The translations under genes and the position numbers were made by a program. Source: Mangrovimicrobium sp033283265 (GTDB taxonomy: Bacteria; Pseudomonadota; Gammaproteobacteria; Pseudomonadales; Halieaceae). Taken from it: DNA of 64,000 nt. The notes under the pieces were generated by a model. It ran no database searches. It was not told the origin of the DNA and worked only from the letters and a program-made list of their open reading frames with translations. Numbering within the stretch: position 1 is the stretch's first letter; every line of letters starts with the position of its first letter. The stretch is taken from positions 372,001 to 436,000 of the forward strand of contig JAWMQN010000001.1 in assembly GCA_033283265.1 (NCBI GenBank), in the 5' to 3' direction. Shown one piece after another: positions 1 to 6,555 of the stretch.

Positions 1-245
1 TGTTCCTCGGCGACGGCGTACTGCAACTGCTGAAAGGCCAGCAGGCCGATGCCATCGGCCTCAAGGCCGTGGGCAAAATGCTCGCCTCGCTGCCGCTCTA
101 CGACATCGAGTCGGTGTATGTCGACTCGGAGGCCCTGCGCCGCCACGGCCTGGGCGAGGCCGACCTGGTGCTGCCGGTGCGCCCGCTCGACGCACAGGGT
201 ATACAATCGCTGATGTCAGGCTGCGACCACATACTGAGTTGCTAA
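1..245 (+). CDS. tusC: Sulfurtransferase complex subunit TusC (3' part)
   Basis: The frame is open from the left edge and ends with TAA at 243-245, giving about 81 C-terminal residues. It contains the DsrF/TusC-type segment FLGDGVLQLLKGQQ and ends GCDHILSC. TusC is the middle subunit of the cytoplasmic TusBCD heterohexamer, which passes persulfide sulfur from TusA to TusE for 2-thiolation of U34 in tRNAs. The next gene, tusB, starts one base after the stop and tusE follows, so this is the end of a tusDCB-tusE operon whose tusD and 5' tusC lie outside the window. Assignment rests on sequence resemblance plus this order. Confidence 0.85.
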   Translation, partial: FLGDGVLQLLKGQQADAIGLKAVGKMLASLPLYDIESVYVDSEALRRHGLGEADLVLPVRPLDAQGIQSLMSGCDHILSC

Positions 246-246
246 C

Positions 247-537
247 GTGCTGCTACATACCCTCAACGCCCTGCCCTCCAGCGCCGCTTTCGCGCAATGC
301 CTGCGCCTGGCGACGGCCGAAGACTGTATCCTGCTGTTGGGCGACGGCGTCTACGCCGCGCTGGAACACAGTGCGGGCTGGCGCGCGCTGACGAACTCCC
401 CGGCCCGGCTGTGCATCCTCGAACAGGACATGCTGGCGGCCGGAATTGGCGCGCCTGACGCCAGGCTCGAGTGCGTGGGCTACGACGGCTTTGTCGCCCT
501 GAGCGAAGTTTTTCCGCGCCAGGTGGCGTGGTACTGA
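247..537 (+). CDS. tusB: Sulfurtransferase complex subunit TusB
   Basis: A 96-residue protein of the DsrH/TusB family, of normal length. It begins at GTG one base after the tusC stop, with the typical start MLLHTLN and the motif LLLGDGVYAAL. TusB forms the TusBCD complex in the sulfur relay that builds 2-thiouridine at tRNA position 34. Translational coupling to tusC is likely because no independent Shine-Dalgarno sequence is visible and the genes abut. The C-terminus, QVAWY, resembles the usual aromatic end of the family. Confidence 0.88.
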   Translation: MLLHTLNALPSSAAFAQCLRLATAEDCILLLGDGVYAALEHSAGWRALTNSPARLCILEQDMLAAGIGAPDARLECVGYDGFVALSEVFPRQVAWY

Positions 538-544
538 CGCGGCC

Positions 545-862
545 GTGCTGGACCCGGACGCGTTCGACAAAGAGGGTTTCCTGCGCGAGCTGGATCAGTG
601 GACCCCGGCCGTCGCCGAGCAGATCGCCGCCGCCGAGGGGCTGGTACTGGCGGATGCACACTGGGAAGTGATCGACTTGCTGCGGGACTATTATTCCCGC
701 TTCGACAGCTCCCCGGCGATGCGACCTCTGGTAAAATACTGTGCCTTGAACCTCGGGCCGGACAAGGGCAAGAGCCTCTACCTGCTCAGCCTGTTCCCCG
801 GCTCCCCGGCCAGGATCGCCAGCAAGATTGCCGGTCTGCCGAAACCCGACAACTGCCTCTGA
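545..862 (+). CDS. tusE: Sulfurtransferase TusE (DsrC family)
   Basis: A 105-residue DsrC/TusE-like protein starting at GTG 545, seven bases after tusB. It has the conserved family segments FDKEGFL, WEVIDLLRDYY and LNLGPDKGKSLYLLSLFPGSPA. The penultimate residue is the conserved C-terminal cysteine (C104, ending NCL), which accepts the sulfur passed on from TusBCD to MnmA. The second cysteine of true DsrC, about ten residues upstream, is not present (the segment reads ASKIAGLPKPDNCL), so TusE is preferred over a dissimilatory DsrC. It is the last gene of the tus operon; ybiB begins eight bases later. Confidence 0.9.
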   Translation: MLDPDAFDKEGFLRELDQWTPAVAEQIAAAEGLVLADAHWEVIDLLRDYYSRFDSSPAMRPLVKYCALNLGPDKGKSLYLLSLFPGSPARIASKIAGLPKPDNCL

Positions 863-869
863 GTCCGCT

Positions 870-1889
870 GTGAACAAACCGCTGTCATTCCAGATTCCCG
901 CCACCGAGCACCCCTTTGCACCTTACGTGCGTGTACTCGGCAAGGGCAAGACCGGTAGCCGCTCGCTGTCTCGCGAGGAGGCGTCGACGGCCTTTGGCAT
1001 GATCCTGCGCGGTGAAGTGGAGCCGCTGCAGCTCGGCGCCTTCCTCATGCTGCTGCGGGTGAAGGAGGAAACCGGCGAGGAACTGGCCGGTTTTGTCGAC
1101 GCCTGCAGGGCGGAGATGACCCAGCCTCCGGCCGGCCTGCGGGTCGATCTCGACTGGTCGAGCTACGCCGGCAAGAAGCATCACCACCCCTGGTATCTGC
1201 TCGCGCTGGCCCTGCTGGCACAGGCGGGCTATCGCGTACTGGTCCACGGCTGTGACGGCCACACCCTCGGCCGCCTGTATACCGAGGACGCCATGCGCCA
1301 GCTCGGCATGCCGGTGGCTGGCGACTGGGAGGAAGTGTCACGGCAACTGGACGCGCAGCGGCTGAGCTACCTCCCCCTGCGCGCGTTCTGCCAGCCACTG
1401 CACGAGCTCGTGCAATTGCGCCCTCTGCTGGGCCTGCGTTCCCCGGTAAATACGCTGACCCGGATGCTCAATCCGCTGGCGGCACCGGCCAGCATCCAGA
1501 GTATTTTCCACCCGGCCTACGGCACCCTGCACCAGGACGCCGATCGCCTGCTCGGCCAGGCGCGCTCGCTGGTATTCAAGGGCGAGAGCGGTGAGGTGGA
1601 AATCAAGCCCCACGCCGACACCCGCCTGCAATTGCTGCGCGACGGCGAAAGCAGCGAGGTGGTCCTGCCCCGCACCATCGGTGAACGGGTGGCCGATGTG
1701 CCCGCAGTGGAGGTCATTCCGCTGCGCCAGCTGTGGCGCGGAGAATCCGCCGATGGCTACGGCCTCGACGCCGTGCTCGCCACCACCACCGCGGCGCTGT
1801 TCAGCCTGGACTTTTCCGCGGACCTCGCCGCCTGCACAGGGCGCGCTCGCGAACTGTGGGAGGCGCGCGACCGGGCGCGGTTCGCCTGA
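870..1889 (+). CDS. ybiB: YbiB-like glycosyltransferase-fold protein (TrpD-related)
   Basis: A 339-residue protein of the YbiB family, which shares the anthranilate phosphoribosyltransferase (TrpD) fold but is described as a nucleic-acid-binding protein rather than a tryptophan enzyme. Visible features are the N-terminal helical segment GEVEPLQLGAFLMLLRVKEE, the central GYRVLVHGCDGHT and the RSPVNTLTRMLNPLAAP block. GTG 870 is chosen because it lies just after the tusE stop; upstream in-frame codons overlap tusE. Its stop overlaps the trmA start (TGATG), suggesting cotranscription and linking it with tRNA-modification genes. The cellular role is not shown by the sequence. Confidence 0.82.
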   Translation: MNKPLSFQIPATEHPFAPYVRVLGKGKTGSRSLSREEASTAFGMILRGEVEPLQLGAFLMLLRVKEETGEELAGFVDACRAEMTQPPAGLRVDLDWSSYAGKKHHHPWYLLALALLAQAGYRVLVHGCDGHTLGRLYTEDAMRQLGMPVAGDWEEVSRQLDAQRLSYLPLRAFCQPLHELVQLRPLLGLRSPVNTLTRMLNPLAAPASIQSIFHPAYGTLHQDADRLLGQARSLVFKGESGEVEIKPHADTRLQLLRDGESSEVVLPRTIGERVADVPAVEVIPLRQLWRGESADGYGLDAVLATTTAALFSLDFSADLAACTGRARELWEARDRARFA

Positions 1890-2998
1890 TGCCCCTCTCC
1901 AGGGTCCAACCCGGGCAGTACAGCGCACTGCTCGCGGACAAAGCCGCCGCGACGCAGCAGCTGCTGGCGCCCTTTGCGGTACCCGAGGCAGAGGTTTTCG
2001 CCTCCCGGCCCGACAGCTTCCGCATGCGGGCGGAGTTCCGCATCTGGCACGCGGGCGATGCGCTGGATTACGTGATGTTCCGGCCGGAGGACCCCAAGAC
2101 CCCGGTTCCTATCGATAGCTTCCCCATCGCCTGCGAGAACATCCAGCGCCTGATGCCGGAACTGCGCCAGCGCCTTTGCGCCAGCTCCGAGCTCAGGCGC
2201 AAGCTGTTCCAGGTGGAGTTCCTGTCCACCCTCGCCGGGGACACGCTGGTCACCCTGGTCTATCACCGCAAGCTGGACGAGCCCTGGCAGCAGGCCGCCC
2301 AGACGCTGCGCCAGGAGCTGCAGGCGCTCTCCCCGGGCCTCTCCCTCATCGGCCGCAGCCGCAAGCAGAAGTTGGTACTCGGTCGTGACTGGGTGGTCGA
2401 GTCGCTGCCGATCGACGGCCGCGAGTACAGCTACCGCCAGTACGAGCAGGCGTTTACCCAGCCCAACGCCAGGGTCAATATCGAGATGATCCGCTGGGCC
2501 TGTGCCCGCGCGGCGGGGATTGGCGGCGACCTGCTCGAGCTCTACTGCGGCAACGGCAACTTCACCCTGCCCCTGTCGCAGCATTTCGCTACAGTGATCG
2601 CCACGGAACTGGCGAAGGTTTCGGTGCGCGCCGCACAGCACAATATCGAGGCCAACGGCATCGACAATATCGAGGTGATCCGGCTGGCCGCGGAGGAAGT
2701 GACCCAGGCGATGAATGGCGAACGGGAATTCCGGCGCCTGGCCAACCTGCCGCGGCCGCTGGGCGAGTTCGATCTGCGCACGGTATTTGTCGACCCGCCG
2801 CGCGCCGGGCTGGACGCCTACACCGTGCAGATGGTCGCGCGCTTCGAGCACATTCTCTACGTGTCCTGTAACCCGGCAACGCTCGCCGACAACCTGCACC
2901 AGCTCACCGCAACCCACCGGGTGACCCACTTCGCGCTGTTCGACCAGTTCCCCTACACGGACCACATGGAGTGCGGCGTCGCGCTGAGCCGCAAATAG
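1889..2998 (+). CDS. trmA: tRNA (uracil-54-C5)-methyltransferase TrmA
   Basis: A 369-residue protein, the usual TrmA length, starting at an ATG that overlaps the ybiB stop. TrmA makes 5-methyluridine at position 54 of the T-loop with S-adenosylmethionine. The SAM-binding motif LLELYCGNGNFTLPL is at about residues 211-225, the FVDPPRAGLD motif at about 304, and the catalytic nucleophile cysteine lies in YVSCNPATLADNL at about 329. There is no TRAM domain, which fits TrmA rather than RlmD. It closes a run of tRNA-biology genes (tus, ybiB, trmA). Confidence 0.93.
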   Translation: MPLSRVQPGQYSALLADKAAATQQLLAPFAVPEAEVFASRPDSFRMRAEFRIWHAGDALDYVMFRPEDPKTPVPIDSFPIACENIQRLMPELRQRLCASSELRRKLFQVEFLSTLAGDTLVTLVYHRKLDEPWQQAAQTLRQELQALSPGLSLIGRSRKQKLVLGRDWVVESLPIDGREYSYRQYEQAFTQPNARVNIEMIRWACARAAGIGGDLLELYCGNGNFTLPLSQHFATVIATELAKVSVRAAQHNIEANGIDNIEVIRLAAEEVTQAMNGEREFRRLANLPRPLGEFDLRTVFVDPPRAGLDAYTVQMVARFEHILYVSCNPATLADNLHQLTATHRVTHFALFDQFPYTDHMECGVALSRK

Positions 2999-3019
2999 CG
3001 CGGCAGAAAACGCAGGCGC

Positions 3020-3922
3020 CTAGCAGCGGATGCCGAAGGCCAGCAGGCCCCGGCCGATAACCTCGTCGAGGCGCTCGGCATCGCCCTCGTCGATTTCCAG
3101 CGAATTCAGCTTCATGTCCGCGTAGATCTCCCGCTTGCGCAGGCGGGCGCGCATTTCCGCCGGCCCCGAGGCCTGCTCCCAGCAATCGATGTAGATCCGC
3201 CCGCCGGGCAGGTAAAAGTCGGTGTGGATCAATTCCTCCACTGGCAGCGCCCGGTGATAGGCGTGGGGCAGCTGGGCGAGGTAGAGCCAGTTGCAGACCA
3301 GCATCTGCAGCGGTGTCTGGAGAATGTGGCCGTCGATACCGTCGCAGCTTTGCGGCCGCGCAGCGCTGGCGAACAGGTCTTTCTCCGGGCCGTCATCGCC
3401 CTCGCCCTGCTCCGGGTTGGGCATCTGGTCGGACTGCCGGCTGAGTTCCCGGTGCACCACCGGGTTGTCGACGATCTCGTGGGGCCAGGTGACGTAGAAC
3501 GCCCCGCTGGAACGGCTCTCGGCCTGCTGCCCGCCCATCGACTTGCCCAGCGCCGTCAGTTCCCAGCCGAGGATACTGTGCTGCTGCAGGCCGATTTCGG
3601 CCAGCGCGCGATTGATCTGGCGGCTGTGCAGTTGCGGGTAATAGCGGCGCATGCTCGCGGCGGTAATGCGCTGGTTGGATTCCAGCGCGACCAGCAGAGG
3701 GTGCTGGTCCAGGGTCTCCGGCCAGACGATGTAGCGGCCGAAGCGGCTGCTCTGCTGGTACCTGCCGCCCTCGAATTCGCCCTTGGGCAGCAGCACCCAG
3801 TTGTCGCCGGCGCGTTTTATCCAGCCGTAGTCGCGGAAGGTGGCGAATAGCTGCTGCACCGGTATGTCGAGCTTGCGCGCCAGTGCCGTGGTGGAGAGTT
3901 TGCCACCGGCCTCCTCGTTCAT
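3020..3922 (-). CDS. Winged-helix protein with VSR-like nuclease fold
   Basis: A 300-residue protein. The N-terminus reads as a helix-turn-helix (LSTTALARKLDIPVQQLFATF), followed by a second repeat of this kind around residues 90-130 (LHSRQINRALAEIGL). The C-terminal 80 residues have the pattern of PD-(D/E)XK/VSR-like nuclease folds: HTDFYLPGGRIYIDCWE, then RLRKREIYADMKLNSLEIDEGD, then LDEVIGRGLLAFGI. Homologues are often annotated 'glycerol kinase', but no kinase motif is visible. It lies two bases after the dUTPase gene on the same strand, so both are probably cotranscribed. Function is inferred from fold pattern only. Confidence 0.6.
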   Translation of the reverse strand: MNEEAGGKLSTTALARKLDIPVQQLFATFRDYGWIKRAGDNWVLLPKGEFEGGRYQQSSRFGRYIVWPETLDQHPLLVALESNQRITAASMRRYYPQLHSRQINRALAEIGLQQHSILGWELTALGKSMGGQQAESRSSGAFYVTWPHEIVDNPVVHRELSRQSDQMPNPEQGEGDDGPEKDLFASAARPQSCDGIDGHILQTPLQMLVCNWLYLAQLPHAYHRALPVEELIHTDFYLPGGRIYIDCWEQASGPAEMRARLRKREIYADMKLNSLEIDEGDAERLDEVIGRGLLAFGIRC

Positions 3923-3924
3923 GT

Positions 3925-4551
3925 TCAGACCGCCACGCTTTCCCGGTAGCGTATTTCCAGGGCGGCGTAGACCTGGTCGGCAAAGTCGGCGGCGTTGGCG
4001 TCGAGCTCTTCCTGCAGCTCGACCAGGTGCTCGTTATCCTCCCTGCCGTTCCAGTTCTTGGTGTAGGTGCCTTCCTGGTAGCCGTGGTCCTGGCGGAAGA
4101 AGTTGAGGACATTCTTGCCCACATAGGCGCGGTAGAGTTCGTCGAAATCCAGTTCTGCCGCGTACATCAGGTCGCGGAACAGCGACGGGGAAAAGGACTT
4201 TGTCTGCAGGCAGTCGAGAGCCAGCGCTTCGGTCGCCTCGCGTACGCCGAGCCCGGAGAACTGGTGGCTGGCCAGGTCGCTCTCGATGCTGTCGGCGATC
4301 TCGTTGATGGTCCTGCCGTCGACGAACAGGGCTGACAGGCCGAAGTGCCAGATATCGATCACCTCGAGACGCACCTGGTCCATGTCCGGCTGCTGCTTTT
4401 TCCACCACTTGAAACCGTAGTGGTCGATCAGTTCCCCGCACTCGATCCAGGCCGCCCGGTACCAGGCGAAGTTTTGCGCGATCCACTGTGGGTGGACGCG
4501 GGTGTTCATGCGATCCTGCATGGAAAGCATGGTGATCAGGGCCTGTTTCAA
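3925..4551 (-). CDS. Dimeric-type dUTP diphosphatase
   Basis: This resembles the all-alpha NTP pyrophosphatase superfamily, dimeric dUTPase family (PF08761). Metal-binding helices are seen as WIECGELIDHYGFKWWKK (E..E) and QVRLEVIDIWHFGLS (E..D). It would hydrolyse dUTP to dUMP and pyrophosphate, keeping uracil out of DNA. TTG 4551 is chosen because ACGGAG lies about eight bases upstream and homologues begin close to the MLSMQDRMN segment; ATG 4530 is the alternative. The open frame extends further upstream to 4689, but that part is low-complexity and unlike the family. It is followed by a nuclease-fold gene. Confidence 0.78.
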   Translation of the reverse strand: MKQALITMLSMQDRMNTRVHPQWIAQNFAWYRAAWIECGELIDHYGFKWWKKQQPDMDQVRLEVIDIWHFGLSALFVDGRTINEIADSIESDLASHQFSGLGVREATEALALDCLQTKSFSPSLFRDLMYAAELDFDELYRAYVGKNVLNFFRQDHGYQEGTYTKNWNGREDNEHLVELQEELDANAADFADQVYAALEIRYRESVAV

Positions 4552-4835
4552 CGCACTTTTCTCCGTCTTGAGTCGCGAATTTTGTAGGCAGAGGATACCA
4601 GCGTGCGGGACGGCAGCGGAAGTAGCGCCAGGGCTGGAAGTATCGCCCGCGCGGCCCCCCGAGGTAGCGGGCATTGCCGGGCCGGCCACAACTAATACAT
4701 GCCTAAATGTTATGGAACAGCCAAATAAACGGCATTATCTGACATGTTTTCAATGTGCTAGTTTGCCAGTCGATACGCCCACCCCGGGCCGTCGGATGCC
4801 GCAGGCATTCCCGCAATAACAAGAGGCTCAGACCC

Positions 4836-6281
4836 ATGTTTACCCGATCAATGCTCGCAGTATCGCTCGCAGGGCTGGTTTGCGTTGCAGCAAAAGCGGC
4901 GACAAATACCGACGCGGTAGCGCAGGAGCGGGCAATTGCCCCCTACGAGGATGCGGTGGTCATCGCCAGGCCCTTGCCCCCGCTGCCCATGCCGGCTCAC
5001 CCCTTCCAGAACAACCAGGGTTATGCCGGCGCACACGGTGACAGCTATAACAGCGGCACCATTCCGGCAACCGGTCCGCTCAGGGGTGACATGCGGGTTC
5101 GCGCCTTCCGCCCGGAGCGGAAACCGGCCTATTGCTCCACCCAGCACTTCGACACCAGGGGCCGAGTCATCAGCGTCTGCGTCGGCCGCCAGACCCCCTC
5201 CTCGCTGGTCCTGCTGGACCCGGAAGGGCTGCAGGTGCTGGCCGAGTACGAACTGCCTCCGATGGCCGGCTTCTATTTCCGGATGGACAACCAGGGCCGT
5301 GTCGTGGTGCCGACCGGCGACATGGCGATCCAGACATTTGCAATCAGCGAGGGCGAGCACGGGCCGGGCTGGCAGCTTGTGGAACGCCGTGACGTTAGCT
5401 CGGCAGTACCCCCGCAGTTGCGCGGGCCGATGACCATCCCGCTGGACCTCGTTGCCGACTGGGAGGGCAACTGGTGGTTTTCCATCTTCAGGCCGGCAGC
5501 GGTGGGCTATATCACCCCCGGCGGTGAGGTGCGCAGCCACCTGTTCGAAGGCGAATCCATCGCCAACGGCCTGGCCGCAGACCCTGCCGGCATATCTTTT
5601 GTCACCGACCAGAACCTCTATGCCATGCGCTCCGGCGCAAATGGCCCCGAGGTCACGCTGCGCCTCCCCTACGAGGTTGGCGAAGACGCGGCCAGGCAAT
5701 CCTTCGGCTCCGGTTCGGGAACCACCCCGGTGCTGTTCGGCGAGAACCTCATTGCTTTCGGCGACAACGCTGACCCGCGCCCCAATGTCCTCGTGTACCG
5801 GCTGGATGCCGTGTCGAATGAAGAGCGTCTGGTGTGCAAGGTACCCGTGTTCAAGCCCGGTCGCAGCGTGCTGGAGAATTCCTTCATCGGCTACGGCAAT
5901 TCACTGGTTATCGAGAACAACAAGGGCTTCAGGATGGAGGGCAGTTCAGCCGCCGCGGAGCCGGGGTTCGTGCGCATCGACGTCCGCCCCGACCTCTCCG
6001 GTTGCGACATCGTCTGGGAGAACTACGAGGTGCGCGCGGGCACCGGGGCCAAGCTCTCACTGGGGAGTGGATTGATCTATGTCCACGAGTTGCTGATGGG
6101 AACCGAGGATGCCTGGTATGTCACAGCTATCGACTTCGAGACCGGGGCTACCGTGCTGCGTCACTTCCTCGGTTATGGCGAGGACTGGGATAACGCACTG
6201 CTCACCATCTCGATCAGCCCGGACGGCCTGCTCACATCCGGCATGTACGCCGGCATCCTCGGGGCGAAAGACAGTAAATAG
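4836..6281 (+). CDS. Exported beta-propeller-like protein of unknown function
   Basis: A 481-residue protein. ATG 4836 follows AGAGG by about nine bases and opens a signal peptide (MFTRSMLAVSLAGLVCVAAKA). The mature part holds repeated short beta-strand units, such as SLVLLDPEGLQVLAEYELP, FYFRMDNQGRVVVPTGD and WWFSIFRPAAVGYITPGGEV, typical of six- or seven-bladed propellers of the NHL/quinoprotein/SMP-30 kind. No catalytic motif could be recognised. It is isolated: divergent from the dUTPase gene and followed by tRNA-Leu on the other strand. A periplasmic or secreted location is inferred. Confidence 0.65.
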   Translation: MFTRSMLAVSLAGLVCVAAKAATNTDAVAQERAIAPYEDAVVIARPLPPLPMPAHPFQNNQGYAGAHGDSYNSGTIPATGPLRGDMRVRAFRPERKPAYCSTQHFDTRGRVISVCVGRQTPSSLVLLDPEGLQVLAEYELPPMAGFYFRMDNQGRVVVPTGDMAIQTFAISEGEHGPGWQLVERRDVSSAVPPQLRGPMTIPLDLVADWEGNWWFSIFRPAAVGYITPGGEVRSHLFEGESIANGLAADPAGISFVTDQNLYAMRSGANGPEVTLRLPYEVGEDAARQSFGSGSGTTPVLFGENLIAFGDNADPRPNVLVYRLDAVSNEERLVCKVPVFKPGRSVLENSFIGYGNSLVIENNKGFRMEGSSAAAEPGFVRIDVRPDLSGCDIVWENYEVRAGTGAKLSLGSGLIYVHELLMGTEDAWYVTAIDFETGATVLRHFLGYGEDWDNALLTISISPDGLLTSGMYAGILGAKDSK

Positions 6282-6289
6282 CGTGTGAC

Positions 6290-6378
6290 TGGTGCGACGG
6301 GCGGGACTTGAACCCGCAAGGCCTGTTATAGCCGGGGGAGTTTAAGTCCCCTGTGTTTACCAATTTCACCACCGTCGC
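6290..6378 (-). tRNA. tRNA-Leu (anticodon UAA)
   Basis: Read on the minus strand, the gene starts GCGACGG and ends CCGTCGC-A-CCA, so the seven-base acceptor stem is perfect and the CCA end is encoded. The anticodon arm is GGGGA-CTTAAAC-TCCCC, giving anticodon UAA. A long variable arm follows, as expected for a class II tRNA, and the T-arm reads GCGGG-TTCAAGT-CCCGC. In E. coli the equivalent gene (leuZ) sits directly after tRNA-Gly and tRNA-Cys downstream of pgsA; here it is 32.6 kb from tRNA-Cys. Confidence 0.97.
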
Positions 6379-6555
6379 AAAGTGGGTATTTGCAGAGTTC
6401 TCTCCGCCTTGGCTACAGTCTGCCGGGGCGGCGTAAGGGGCGTGCAGCGCGCGTCCCGGGAGGCGGCGGCATCATAACACAATGCCGCCGCGCGTCGGCA
6501 AATTGGCGCCCTGCCCGTGGTAAACTCGCTGGACTCCGGGCGTTCAAGGCGAAGC

